A stretch of 64,000 bases of DNA. It comes from Primulina eburnea. Its lineage: Eukaryota; Streptophyta; Magnoliopsida; Lamiales; Gesneriaceae. The notes under the pieces are model-generated. The model was not told the DNA's origin. It searched no databases and saw only the letters and a program-made list of their open reading frames with translations. The DNA lies in contig NC_133106.1 in the NCBI RefSeq assembly GCF_022965805.1, positions 37,809,913-37,873,912 of the forward strand, read 5' to 3'. A program made the position numbers and the translations under genes. Every line of letters begins with the position of its first letter. Positions within the stretch are counted from its first letter, which is position 1. Shown in pieces: positions 50,808 to 61,762 of this stretch.

Positions 50808-53162
50808 GGCTTCCTTGCTCTCAATATCCATTAATTTATAACCTTTGATGCCCGGAGGATAGCCAAGGAATACACATATACGAGCTCTTGGCATAAACTT
50901 ATCTCGATTTGCTGCCAAAGTGGACGAAAAAGCGAGACAACCGAATGTTCGAAAATGTGCATAATCCACCGGTTGGTGATAGAGAAGTTCATATGGTGAT
51001 TTATTTTCCGTCCATGGTGATGGAATGCGATTCACCAAGTACGTGGCTGTTAGTATACATTCACTCCAAAATGATATAGGGACTTTGGATTGGAAAAACA
51101 GTGAACGAGCCACATTAAGCAGATGTTGATGCTTCCTCTCCACAACAGAGTTCTGTTGTGGAGTTTGAACGCAAGAAAACTGATGTAGAATCCCTCTTTG
51201 TGCACATAAATCAGTAAAGGCTAGTTCTTTTGCGTTATCAGTTCGGAACATCTTAATTTTGGCATGAAATTGTGTCTCAATCATTGTACAAAATCTGGAG
51301 ACAATCATGTTTGCAGATTTATGTTGTAGAAGAAAAACCCATGTGAATCTTGTATGATCATCAACCAACGTCAGAAAAAATCGCTGATTATTACATGTAG
51401 GAACATGGTAAGGCCCCCAAATATCACAATGTATTAGTTCAAAAGCAAAATCAGATACTCTATGCTGTGAAACAAATGGTAAACGGGTTTGCTTAGCTAA
51501 TGGACATATATTGCAGATTCTGGGATGACAGGAGTTATTTACTTCAAACTTTAGATGAGACTTCAGAAGTTGCATGACCTTTATTGAGGGATGCCCAAGT
51601 CTTTGGTGCCAAGTATGATGAGTCCCAACCAGATTAAGATGAATGCCAGAATGCATCATTTTTGAGTCCAGAACATATTGCCCTTCTATGCGCTTACCCT
51701 TGCCAATCGTCTTCTGTGTGTTGATTTCCTGAATCATGAATGAGTCAGAATTAAAAATTATCATATTCGGTGTGCGATCAAGAAGGCAACTGACGGATAG
51801 CAGGTTAAACTTAAACTCTGGAATATATAGAACATCCGAAAGGACCAGAGAATCTCCCAAACAAATATCACCATAAAAGTGCACATCCACATATTCATTG
51901 TTAGGCAGAGTCACTCTTGAATCTTGGGTGGCCTTAAGAAAAATGAAATTATCCTTATTGGAGCAAATATGTCTAGAAGCACCCGAATCGACTATCCAGC
52001 ATGTAGGAATATTCAATGCACCTGGAATTGAGATGGAGAGACAGGTACCTGATGTGGATGGAGCACTAGCAGTATCATGTATATCCATTTTCTTGTCAGA
52101 TGTCGAGAGTTGTTGAATAAACATTGCCATTAATTGTTCCATATGGCCTTTGTTTAAATTTTGAAGAATGTTGGAATTGTCCCGAGTCTCGGATGCCTTG
52201 TCATGTCCAGATACATGATTGACAGAGACATCAGTACCTCTATTTCCCTGTCTATAACGGGTCTTGTATCCGGGTGGGTAACCATGAACTTTATAACAGG
52301 TTTCAATTGTGTGCCCCGGAATATTACACGTTGTGCAGTGTGGCCTTCCTCTTTGAAATTTTTGTGGTTTTCGAGTGCCCAGAGGTGCCTGATTATGTTC
52401 ACCCTTGAGTATAAATGCCATACCTTGATTTTGAAGAGGTGTGCCTTGATATGCTCCAACCTCCCGTTGCCTTTCCTCTTGGATAACTAACGCAAAAACT
52501 CGACTAATCGGTGGCAGAGGATCAAGTAATAATACTTGGCTCCTAACTTGTGTGAATGAATCATTGAGACCCATGAGGAACGTCATAGTATAATCCATCT
52601 GAACATATGATTCGATGTTCTTCACCCCACTACAAATGCATTTCCCACAGTTGCACATTGGACGAAATTGATTCAACTCTTCCCAAAGAGCTTTAAGCTT
52701 GGTAAAATAAACATTGACAGAATCCTGATTTTGACGAAGTTGAAGAAGGTCTCGGAAAAACTGGAAAATTCGAGGACCATTACTTTGTTGAAATCTCTCT
52801 TTGAGATCGTTCCAGATTTCCAAAGCGGATTCAGAAAACAAGATACTTGCTGATATGTCCTTAGAAACAGAATTTAACAACCAAGAAATGACAATGTTGT
52901 TGTTGCGATTCCAGGCATTTATTAAATTTGACTCAGATTCGGATGGCTTTGTAATCGATCCATCAATGAATCCTAATTTGTTTTTAACAGATAATGCAAT
53001 TTTCATTGACCTACTCCATGATGCGAAATTATCACCTGTTAATTGTTGGGAGACAAGAGTGAGCCCTGGATTATCGGCATGGTGTAGGAAGTAAGGGCTT
53101 GACGGATCATCAATCACAGATCGGATTGGTAAATTCCATGCTTGTGGACCTGTGTTCGCCAT
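50781..53162 (-). pseudogene. Copia gag-protease-integrase frame, 793 aa
   Basis: Starts MANTGPQAWNLPIRS, just inside the primer site. Gag with LTLVSQQLTGDNFASWSRS, CCHC knuckle near residue 278 (CTTCNIPGHTIETC), protease near 393 (WIVDSGASRHIC), integrase HHCC near 545 (HQRLGHPS) and DDE core (CDIWGPY, RTDNAKE, QQNSVVERKHQ). After FLGYPPGIKGYKLMDIESKE the frame runs into the 93-bp filler and stops within a few residues. The linker between integrase and RT is lost. Confidence 0.9.
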
Positions 53163-53323
53163 GAATTCTGGAACGATTAAAATCTGCTTTGTTCAGAATC
53201 TACGATCGGGAGTCCTGGTAACTGAATTGTTGAATCTGCAATCGGAAATAATCTTCGATCAGAAATGAAAACTTCAACCGATCGGAAATGGAAATCTTCT
53301 ATCGGAACCTGGCTCTGATACCA

Positions 53324-53505
53324 TATTGTGCAGAGTGCAATCATGCATTTTTGTATATTGAAATATATGTGAACTCAAGTCAGTTTACAAGGAGGTCATT
53401 GATCTTTATACATCGAGTGTGATCACCACTCTTAACTGACTGTTAACTAACTAACTAATGAGTAGTTAACTAACTGATGACTAACTAATAAACTCTAGTC
53501 TAATA
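53324..53505 (-). repeat. 5' LTR of the second Copia element
   Basis: 182 bp partner of 48874-49055. Next to the primer binding site. Confidence 0.95.
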
Positions 53506-54108
53506 GTTTGGGGCTTGAACCTAAATTTACTCCTGGTAAACAACGTCTTAACTGGCCCCGAAATCAATAATGCTGTGATGGATCCACCGGTGGAAGATAG
53601 TCACCTATATCACACCGTTGCCAAACATTGGACAGGATATGAAGTTTCCTATCTCTGACAGTTCAATGGTAGGAAGAGGCGCAACAAACTTTGCCCCAAC
53701 TACCGCTTCATCGATTTTATATCCTGTTATTGATCAGTCGGATATGGCATCACCAGTGTACCCTCCACCATATGTGCACTATCCATCTCCACCACCTCCA
53801 GCGATCTTTCCTTCAACTTCGCCATTTCTCTATACTCAACTGGCTGCGTTCTATCCTCTTCAACCGCCACCACATGTGTTCTATCCACCACCACCTTCAG
53901 TGACCTTTCCTCGACATCAAGCTTTGCTCTATACTTCACCAACATCACCTTTTTTCTATTCTTGGCCCCCACATGCTGGAGACACAGTAGAAAACAGACA
54001 GAAGAGCTTCAAGGAATGGAAGAAGTAGAAAAGGAACTTCTGAGGGAACTCGAGGAGATGGGCTTCAATCCCAATTCAACTAAAGCTCAAACTTTTGCTA
54101 GGTCTTTA

Positions 54109-54875
54109 TGATCTACTATGTTTATTTAAAAAAATAAGCAATCAAAGCATAGGTGATGTATGTCATCAAGACCACATAACAGCTATAGGAGTATGTGCTG
54201 TTGTGTCCTATGTTGAAATTTTAGGCGACTTCCCCTTTCCATTCCATCTCATCTTATTTAGGCAATTTTTAATGATCAAGCCAAAAGCGGCCGGTGGAAT
54301 AAAATTGTGGATTTATTAGTCAATTCAATCATAACCTTTTAGCCTCTGCACATGGTTATTTCGAATTCTGTCTCTTTCTTTTTTTTTTTGTATTTTTTGG
54401 GTATCTCATATTCCCACTAATGCTGGAGAATCACCCTTTTTATATTCCTTTGAAAGAACAATATTTTCTCACAAACTCCAATTAAGATACGGTCCAACTA
54501 TATCACCATTCCTAGCAAGTAGAAAGACTAATAATAAATAGTTTTTGGTCCTACAGTGATGATTTAAGATTCCCTGGAAACATAATTCAAATATTCTGAA
54601 AATGGAATAAAGGCAAGAATCTGATTCATGCCAAGCTAATTACGGGAAAAAACAACTCCAGGAGTTATCGACATCTATTGATCGATAAGTTTTATAATGG
54701 TTTCTTCGCAACTCCTTCGTCACGAATTTATTTATTTTTATATATCGACTAAATATTTTAATCTATATCAAGTCACTATGGAATATCTTTTGGACATGAA
54801 CATCTATAAATTTGGAATTCTATTCCACTACTCTTCCAGGGCAGGCAACCAGGACGGCCAAAACAAGCCAAGAAA
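54109..54875. other. Intergenic, upstream of the 136-aa gene
   Basis: AT-rich. A TATA-like CTATAAAT at 54803-54810, about 70 bp before the next ATG, is the only clear signal. Confidence 0.5.
54803..54810 (+). promoter_or_regulatory. TATA box of the 136-aa gene
   Basis: CTATAAAT, 66 bp upstream of the ATG at 54876. Confidence 0.5.
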
Positions 54876-55286
54876 ATGCAAAAAAACTACGATTACTACA
54901 CCACCTCTGCCCAATATTACGGCAAAGATAACATCTCAGAAGATGAATATTTCCTAATGCCTCACATCGTCTCTCAAGTTCCCCATGCGTCCGCCAACGC
55001 CCCAACTGCCCACTATGGGCTCAAGAGCGACTCCATGTACGGCTCTGACAAGTACGAGGATCATCAGCACAAGGATTTTCACAAAATGAATCGCCATCAA
55101 AATAAAGGGCATCATGGGGTGCCGGAAGTAAACAAGAAAGTTCATTTCGTTGAACATGTGGAGTATGATAAGAATGGGAAACATGAAGTTCATGATGAGG
55201 AGATCAGTGTCGATGTTGAGGCCGATGGATTCATTCAGAAGCATCATCAAACTTTTGATAAATGGGAAACATTTAAGAGGAATTAA
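54876..55286 (+). CDS. Histidine-rich small protein, 136 aa, function unknown
   Basis: Single exon. Tyrosine-rich start (MQKNYDYYTTSAQYYGKD), then a histidine/lysine-rich middle (HQHKDFHKMNRHQNKGHH) and an ordered-looking end with KKVHFVEHVEYDKNGKHEV, DEEISVDVEADGFIQ and HHQTFDKWETFKRN. No signal peptide, membrane segment or known domain. The F-IQ-KH--F closing pattern recalls small uncharacterised plant proteins, but I cannot name a family. The composition would suit metal binding, which is speculation. The TATA box upstream and biased composition support a real gene. Confidence 0.75.
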   Translation: MQKNYDYYTTSAQYYGKDNISEDEYFLMPHIVSQVPHASANAPTAHYGLKSDSMYGSDKYEDHQHKDFHKMNRHQNKGHHGVPEVNKKVHFVEHVEYDKNGKHEVHDEEISVDVEADGFIQKHHQTFDKWETFKRN

Positions 55287-55735
55287 GGTTGGAGTACGTA
55301 TGGATTGCTTTATAGCAGGCTGTGTGGCAACCTAAATAATGTTTATTAAAATGTTGTCCTAGAATTATACGCATAAATAACGTGCCTGTCTTTTATGCTA
55401 CTGATTATATATATATTATATATAAGTTGTTGAAATATATACTGATGTTCATGGACATGTAAGAATTATTATATCTTGAACCAGTACTCGTTAATCTCCA
55501 ACACTGCGAATGCCAAAGTTCGATTATTCAAGTGACTGATAAAATCGGTTATTATTGCAATGAGACAGACAGCTAAAATCTTTTAAATCATCAAAGGTAT
55601 GGAGTAACGACACTTCGGAAACCATGAAGATTACATGATCGATCCCTTCTTTTCTAACACAATAACACGAAAACAATTAACTTTTACCAGAAGAAACATC
55701 ACTTTAAAAGGGCCTTTAATTTCGACAAAAATAGG
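55287..55735. other. Gap between convergent small genes
   Basis: 3' flanks of two convergent genes. Only a short AT repeat near 55405-55425. Confidence 0.5.
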
Positions 55736-56290
55736 CTACCCTCGATCTGACGAAAAATCAACTTCACTGAATCTCCTTGAAGATATCTTAAACAAATTCC
55801 TCAGGCTATTCTTGCTCTCATTCCCCCTCTTGACCGGAACCTGCTTCACCCTGTTCGACTCCGAAAACGGATCATCCATATTCAACAAGCATCTCTCCAA
55901 CTTCCTGGATACATTCACAATCTCATAAGAGTCCCAGAGCGACTTAGCGAAATCCCATTTCTTCACACCAGGTGGAGGAACTTCTTCCCGCGACGCCTGG
56001 ATCTTGAACCGGGTCGGTTTCGACTGGAAGCACAGTCTGTGCCCGTCGAACTCCGAAGTGGACTCGATCACGGGGCTGCTGGAGTGTCCATGCCAGGCCT
56101 GTGCCACTGCCTTGATGATATTGGCATAGTTTTCTGGTTCATGGTTCTTGCTTTTGATCTTCATGGTATTGTGAGTGGGATGTTTATGGATCCATGCTAA
56201 TGTGTTGGGACGAATCTGAGCCTCAGGTGTCGATGATTTTTGGCTGAAATGAATCATCTTGTTGCCGTTAAAGATGAGGAGAAAAGACAT
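55736..56290 (-). CDS. Plant-specific protein of unknown function, 184 aa
   Basis: Single exon on the minus strand. Conserved-looking core: NYANIIKAVAQAWHGHSSSP, then STSEFDGHRLCFQSKPTRFK, then KKWDFAKSLWDSYEIVNVSR and LERCLLNMDDPF. The C-terminal part is basic and serine-rich (KNSLRNLFKISSRRFSEVDF). No known domain, signal peptide or membrane segment. I recall similar short Arabidopsis proteins with an AVAQAWHGH motif but no function. Alternative starts at 56257 (MIHFSQ) or at MKIKSKNHEPENY further in are possible; the core is kept in all. Confidence 0.8.
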   Translation of the reverse strand: MSFLLIFNGNKMIHFSQKSSTPEAQIRPNTLAWIHKHPTHNTMKIKSKNHEPENYANIIKAVAQAWHGHSSSPVIESTSEFDGHRLCFQSKPTRFKIQASREEVPPPGVKKWDFAKSLWDSYEIVNVSRKLERCLLNMDDPFSESNRVKQVPVKRGNESKNSLRNLFKISSRRFSEVDFSSDRG

Positions 56291-57953
56291 ACACGTGTCT
56301 TTTTCTAATGGAACTTACGTAGAGACCAAATAAAGATATCATTTTAGGTGAGAGAAATGGAAATGTTCTTATTTGTTTGGTTATATTTGGTTTAAATCTT
56401 AACTCTATTCTATCTTATAAATTACTATATTTGGATTGAATGAAATACAGATTTTAAATTTTAAAAAAGAAAGAAATACTTCAATCAAGTATGCCACAAA
56501 GAGCAAATTGGATCTTTGTTGAGATAAAATCGTCTTTTTTGTTGGGTCGATTGAATTGTGAAATTTAAAATTTAATCATGCACGTTTAGTTCTGTCGATT
56601 AGATTTTGTGGATAAATAATATGGAAATTTATTTTTTTGGTAATTTATGTTTGTTTTTTTGTGATTTTCATCGTTTATGTTATAAAATTTAAAATTTAAT
56701 CATGCATCTTCCGAATTATTTGTGATTTCCATCACTTTTCATCAAAATTATTGATACGACACTATACACTTTAACGTCATATCACCATTGTTTAGGTGCC
56801 ACGTCAACGTCTCATCGAAAAAAAAAAAGAATACAATTAAAAAAAAGACAAAATAACAAATATGGTGGACTTAACTAAAGTGTGAAAACATAGATGACTA
56901 AAATCTTTAAAAAATATACATACAAAACTAAAAAAACAATTTCCTTAAATAACATTATAATTACTAAAATATTTGAAGGGAAATAATATTGAATAATAAT
57001 ATATCTGATTTAACTGATTAAATTTGGTTAATTAGATTTTTTTTATTTTTGTTTGATTAATGCAAAATAATAATTTAGAATTAATTTTTTTAAAATATAA
57101 TTATCTTCTTTATAAATATAAATATAAATATAATATAAATGTAATAAAAGTGTTTTCAAAATTGGATAAGATCGGAAAGTTTGACAAAAAATCGGTCATG
57201 GATCAGGTGCAAAACATCCTAAAATCATTTTACGTTTAGTCGAACTGACTAATCAATCGATTATCCGAATTTTTTTTAATTTTTTGAGAAATTATTTTTG
57301 TAAATCTTAAATTTAATATTTTGTTAATATATACATGATTATTTGAAATTTAGATTTTGTTAAAAATATTATTTTAATAATAATAATAATAATATAATTT
57401 ATTTAGTTTATTGTTTTTGTTTTTAAAAATATATAACAATAAAATATTTTAATTATATGTATATATTTATTTAGATTTTAAAATTTGTGAATATAAATTT
57501 TTATATATTTAAGCAATTTTATTGTATGTTTTAGATTTTAAATTTATTTATATACATATTTAAAGTTTAAAATATATTATTTATGATATTCTTTTATTAT
57601 TTTATATAATATAATGATTTTTGGTTCGACCTTATATGGATCGATTTGATATGAAAATATTTTCATCGTGTAATACGCAGTTTATTTCATCTTATTCATG
57701 TGGTTATTGTCTCTATGATATGATGTATGACTAAGATTTGCTCATATATATATAAGATCCATTTTTTTTTTTGAAATTATATATGTGAAATGAAATAAGT
57801 AAGATCTCGCTATCTAAACTAATGTTCTCATTCTTTTCTTAAATAATAATAATAATAATAAATCGTTCGGTCTTCAATTAAACACCCAATTCACACCATC
57901 GATTAGTGTTTCTGCAATCTGATCTTCATTTTCAAGTTCTCCGATTTCCTGCT
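56291..57953. other. Intergenic, very AT-rich
   Basis: Long AT-rich stretch with ATA and AAT runs (57380-57395, 57845-57862). No gene or defined element seen. Confidence 0.55.
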
Positions 57954-58806
57954 ATGACAGCTGCTGAAACGAGTGTTCCCATGGATATCACCACGCAGAA
58001 CCCTGCCGAATGCCAGTTTCTCGAACAAGACGTTTCTGTTACTGACCCACCAGCTGCACCATCTGCTCGCCCTCCTGATCCGCCTATATACAACGAAGAT
58101 AAAGTCCTCGTTTCAGGTGCAAGCTAAAACAATTTAAATTTGCAAAATATGTTTAGTTTATTTAATCTTTGATTCCAACCGTGGAATGTATTTTCGAGAT
58201 TAACCTAATATTTTTTAATTGCTGTCCCAGTTGAAGTTTTATTGAAACCTTCCAGTACAACTCGGTTTGATGATGTCAGGTCAACAGTCGAAAGGTGAAA
58301 TTCGGTGATATTTAACTTCTTCATTTAGGCATTTGTATTTTTCTGTTTGAATATTGTAGGTCAAGACTTTTCTCATCTCGTTCTTTCTTTATTAATCATG
58401 GGTTTCTTGTATGTAGTATGATCGAAAAGAGAAGCATGAGATATGCTGATAGCTCAATCCCGGTTCCTATGGATAATTCATTTCTTGTAGATAATGTACA
58501 AAGGATATGTATATGTGATACAGGTATTGCTGATTATTTTCTTAAATCAGTTTTATTGGTTCAAAGTTGTTTTTTTCAGTAAGAGACCTGGGAATGAAAG
58601 GAGGATTTCCTCGATTGTTGTTTTTGCATTAATGTACTTGAAAATTAATATGGAGCTATAAACTCTGATTCCTTTTCTCGTCAAATGGTTTGTTGTTTGC
58701 AGACACGTGGGTTGAAAATCACGATATTCTACTTGGCAAGTCAGACTCGTCATCGATGTTTTTCAGGTCAGTTTTATGATTTTAGTTGATCGTAAGAACT
58801 GGGCGT

Positions 58807-59187
58807 TAAGTTATAAACTCAAGAGAGTATCATCTCAAAAGACTTGACCATTGAGTGGTGTACTTATTGGGTTTATATGTCACTCTTTATTAGTTTAATA
58901 TATAGATGTACGACTTCTTGAGAAGTCGACATCTGTGGCGACTCATTCTAGACGTCTTTCACTCACTTTTCAGTATATTTGTCACGCATCTTAGTCCAGT
59001 CTACCATTTTTTTATCCACACTGATATGATGATAGCCATTTTCTAGGTCGCCTCTTCCGCTATGCCGACTCTCAACGAGAGTATCAATGTTATGTTATAA
59101 GTTATAAACCCGATAGAGATACCGTCCCAAAAAGCTTACTTGTTGGGTGGTGTAATCTATTGGATTTATAAGCCACTCTTTTTTGCC
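58807..59187. mobile_element. TRIM-like element: two ~85-bp direct repeats
   Basis: Repeats start AAGTTATAAAC near 58812 and 59098 and share GAGA(T/G)A, TC.CAAAA.(G)CTT, GGTGGTGTA, TTGG(G/A)TTTATA and CCACTCTTT in order. They flank about 200 bp without coding. The size fits a terminal-repeat retrotransposon in miniature inside the PCH2 remnant. No primer site or target duplication confirmed. Confidence 0.4.
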
Positions 59188-59587
59188 ATAGGCGTGGGTC
59201 AAATTTGAAATTTTTTAAACAATTTCACGTGGACATTTGAAGTGCATAAAAGGAGAGAAAAGAAAACCTTTGTACTGATAACAAAATTTTGTGAAATAAG
59301 CAAACTCTCTTCTTCCTCCATTCTTCTTTTCTCTCTCAACTTCTGCAGGAGACCAGCCATCTGGAATAGGCGTCCTTTCACAGTGGCTTATAAGTACCTC
59401 TTTATTGCTTTGTATTCAATAAAGGCCTTAAAATATGAATCCTCATCCATTGATTTAGATAGTTAATAATGTATCTGTAGGAACATCATTAGTCTGATGA
59501 CTTGTAGTCTCGTACCTTGATTGCATGGAGTGGACTATAGACACCTTATATAGAGTAAAAAGAAATCATCTGAAAGCAAGTGTTAAT

Positions 59588-59710
59588 TGTCCCACATCGG
59601 TTGGATAGATAACCTGAGAGTTGTATATATTGGTTTGGACAATCCTCTCTTGAGCTAGTTTTTGGGGTTGAGTTAGGTTCAAGTTCCAATCTTAACATGG
59701 TATCAGAGCC
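59588..59710 (+). mobile_element. Lone TRIM/LTR 5' end with tRNA-Met primer site
   Basis: 110 bp starting TGTCCCACATCGG and ending TTAACA, followed directly by TGGTATCAGAGCC (59698-59710), complementary to initiator tRNA-Met. This is a 5' LTR plus primer binding site. No interior or 3' LTR follows: a PCH2 exon starts 64 bp later. It therefore marks a truncation breakpoint in that pseudogene. Confidence 0.7.
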
Positions 59711-59834
59711 CGGGTTCCACCGTTATGTGTTGGACTGTCTATAATTAGGCCACCCGTTCTTGCCACGGTGCCAGTTGATCGAGGCTAATGCACATTCCTT
59801 GTTCAGTAAATGGTTGTCTGAAAGTGGCAAGCTG

Positions 59835-60913
59835 GTATGTCCCCTGTCCTTTTCATACAATTTAACTTTAATTTTTTCGTATATTTTTGTTACCATATTT
59901 CCTCACCCAAGCATAGATTTTAATTTTTAGCTGTATTGGAATCGATATTATCAGAAATTTGGGGCTTTAGCTTCCAAAATGGGCCATCATATAGCAGATC
60001 GGAAAATTACTGTCTTCCTGTCCCCGAGGGCCTGAATATACATGCTTAGACATTGTTAAGAGTACGGACATAAATGACCTTAAACAGAGGACAGCAACTA
60101 CAAGATGATGGAAATCTGCAATTTCTCATGATAATGAAAAGCATGAGTCAGAGTTGTTTCCAGGGATACAGGGCAGCTTCAGACCACAATAAGCATCCTA
60201 TGTTTTTTCTTTAATTTCATATGTTGATCATATTGTTGGAATCATGTTATTGTGATATCCTGATCCAGAAGGAATCAATTGGCAATAATTTTGAGAAAGT
60301 AGCTTTCTGTGACTGTAGTCCTTCAGATTAAAATTATATAATACTCAGTGAAACCAACTTGCCTGAAATCTTCCTCAAGTATAAGCTACAGTCATTGAAT
60401 AGGTGCCTTTGAATTCTTTGAATTTCAATTATCAAAATTAAGTATCATAAGTTGTACAATTTCTTTTACCTAGTTGAGGCTAATAACTGAGCAAACCATA
60501 TTATGCTCAACTTTTTGTTGAAGCTGCATGTTTGTCAACTTCCACTGTAACGGGGGATGGTAGGCCTAGACCTCAAGTTTGGGTTGAACAAGATACATAT
60601 ATAACTTCTAAAATTATATACTACTTCATCGTTAGTTTTTATTATTTTCAAATTAAAACCCAAAAGATAGAATATTTCGATTAAATATTATTTGAAATAA
60701 ATTATATATTGTTTTTTTTAACTCACTACAAATTTTAATTAATTAGTTACATACAAATAACTTTGTGCAAATGTGTTGTATATTTTTTTTTTTGAAACTT
60801 GAGATATATTTCATTTATAATCAGAATTATCCTGTCAATTCAAGATTTCAAATAAGAGGAGGCACGAAAATGGAACTACAACAGAAAACATCTCTTCAAG
60901 AACCACATCTTAT
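59835..60913. other. Intergenic, nothing recognised
   Basis: No PCH2 exon, frame or element identified here. Confidence 0.45.
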
Positions 60914-61084
60914 TTAATCTTTCTTTTTCGTCGTGACCAAAGCAGCAGTTGGGACATCGCTCAAGGGTTTTCCTGAGCCAATGAAAGAGTTTTCCATTGT
61001 CGCTGATATATGGAAGGATTCGCCCGGATATACAAGGATGCAAACTTTGTTACGGCTTTCATACAAAGAAGGTATATAATGCAC
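60914..61084 (-). pseudogene. Orphan exon-like frame, family not recognised
   Basis: On the minus strand a frame of about 57 codons ends in TAA at 60914-60916. It reads ESRNKVCILVYPGESFHISA, then TMENSFIGSGKPLSDVPTAA and LVTTKKKD. Its balanced composition and basic end look like a real C-terminal exon rather than noise. There is no start codon context or partner exon that I can see. It may be a stranded last exon of a lost gene. Confidence 0.3.
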
Positions 61085-61762
61085 TGATCAGTAAACATTG
61101 AACCAAGTGAGTGACCAAATGAATATCGGTAACAAATTCACGGGCACAAACAACTAATTATCAAGCATTTATTGTACCTGAAATATACATAAAAGTTCAA
61201 ATATTGCATCAAAAAAGCTATTTCAGGAAGACCATAGCATATATTCCATACAAAATCATTAGCTTTCATATTCTCCTCATTCTGCTGCCATAATATGGCA
61301 CAATGATCGGAATGCCAAAGTTTTGCAACAAGAAAAATCTCAAAAATTCTAGAACTGTACCTCGCCAAAAGGCAAAATGGGACAGACCAAACTCATTTTA
61401 GATGCATCCCTAAGCATTTCCAAAGCTGCGTTCTCAAATTACTTGCAGCTATTTATTTATTTATTTATTTAAATTTCACATTTCCCAGAACAGAATCACT
61501 TAACAAGGTGACTATAAGTTGCTGTAAGAACGGAAGCAAAACAACTTGGATCTTTAATTGAATTATTACATCGATGTTCTTAAGCTAAACTAATACACTA
61601 AAGCATAACAGAAGTAAACCAAAAAGGGAATAATCTATAACAATTAAATGAAAATGCATGCACTCACAAGGGAAGATCAATCCATGGTCACCAGTATATC
61701 ATTAGTTGAAATACACACTACAAAGTGAAGATCAATCCATGGTCCTCCATTTATCATCCACT
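61085..61762. other. 3' flank of the chloroplast EF-Tu gene
   Basis: Contains a short direct repeat: GAAGATCAATCCATGGTC occurs at about 61673-61690 and 61726-61743. Likely includes the 3' untranslated region. Confidence 0.5.

Larger units (their letters stand above)
48874..53505 (-). mobile_element. Second Copia (RE1-like) retrotransposon, young but broken
   Basis: LTRs 48874-49055 and 53324-53505, 182 bp each, with two differences seen. The 5-bp target duplication GTTTG lies at 48869-48873 and 53506-53510. The tRNA-Met primer site (TGGTATCAGAGCC on the minus strand) adjoins the right LTR at 53323-53311. A purine tract (TCTTGAGGGGGG) lies beside the left LTR. The coding part is split into two overlapping frames by a 93-bp duplicated insert that replaces the integrase-RT joining region. 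LTRs contain many TAACTAAC-type words. Confidence 0.95.
48829..54108 (+). pseudogene. NBR1: NBR1-like autophagy receptor, 3' fragment split by Copia
   Basis: Two pieces, 48829-48873 and 53511-54108, become one reading frame when the Copia element and one target duplicate are ignored. The junction then reads GVWGLNLN, followed by LTGPEIN and VEDSH. This resembles the region of plant NBR1 after its last beta-sandwich domain (RVWVLIQV then GLNLN). Further on come ILYPVIDQS, a proline-rich stretch (53750-53990) and, in another frame, LLRELEEMGF (54035-54070), like the start of the NBR1 ubiquitin-associated domain. At least two frameshifts and an early stop disable it. The PB1 and ZZ domains and the second UBA are absent. 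Family placement rests on short motifs from memory, so moderate confidence. Confidence 0.5.
57954..59834 (+). pseudogene. PCH2: PCH2/TRIP13-like AAA+ ATPase, broken
   Basis: Plant PCH2 remodels HORMA-domain proteins in meiosis. Exons seen: 57954-58116 (VPMDITTQNP ... IYNEDKVLVS), 58231-58294 (VEVLLKPSSTTRFDDVRSTVE), 58417-58523 (EKRSMRYADSSIPVP, DNSFLVDNVQRICICDT), 58703-58766 (TWVENHDILL) and, after a gap, 59775-59834 ([20 protein letters not shown]), which belongs to the AAA+ core just after Walker A. In the fourth exon about 4 nt are missing between DILL and the family's FWQV, shifting the frame. The exons that would hold Walker A (GPPGTGKT) are absent, as are all exons after 59834 (Walker B onward). 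Introns kept, so not a retrocopy. Confidence 0.85.

Noticed and set aside
59349..59466. Possible further PCH2 exon after the acceptor-like TTCTGCAG
   Set aside because: Neither frame matches the expected PCH2 segment well enough (GDQPSGIG vs GDGQLSSF-type).
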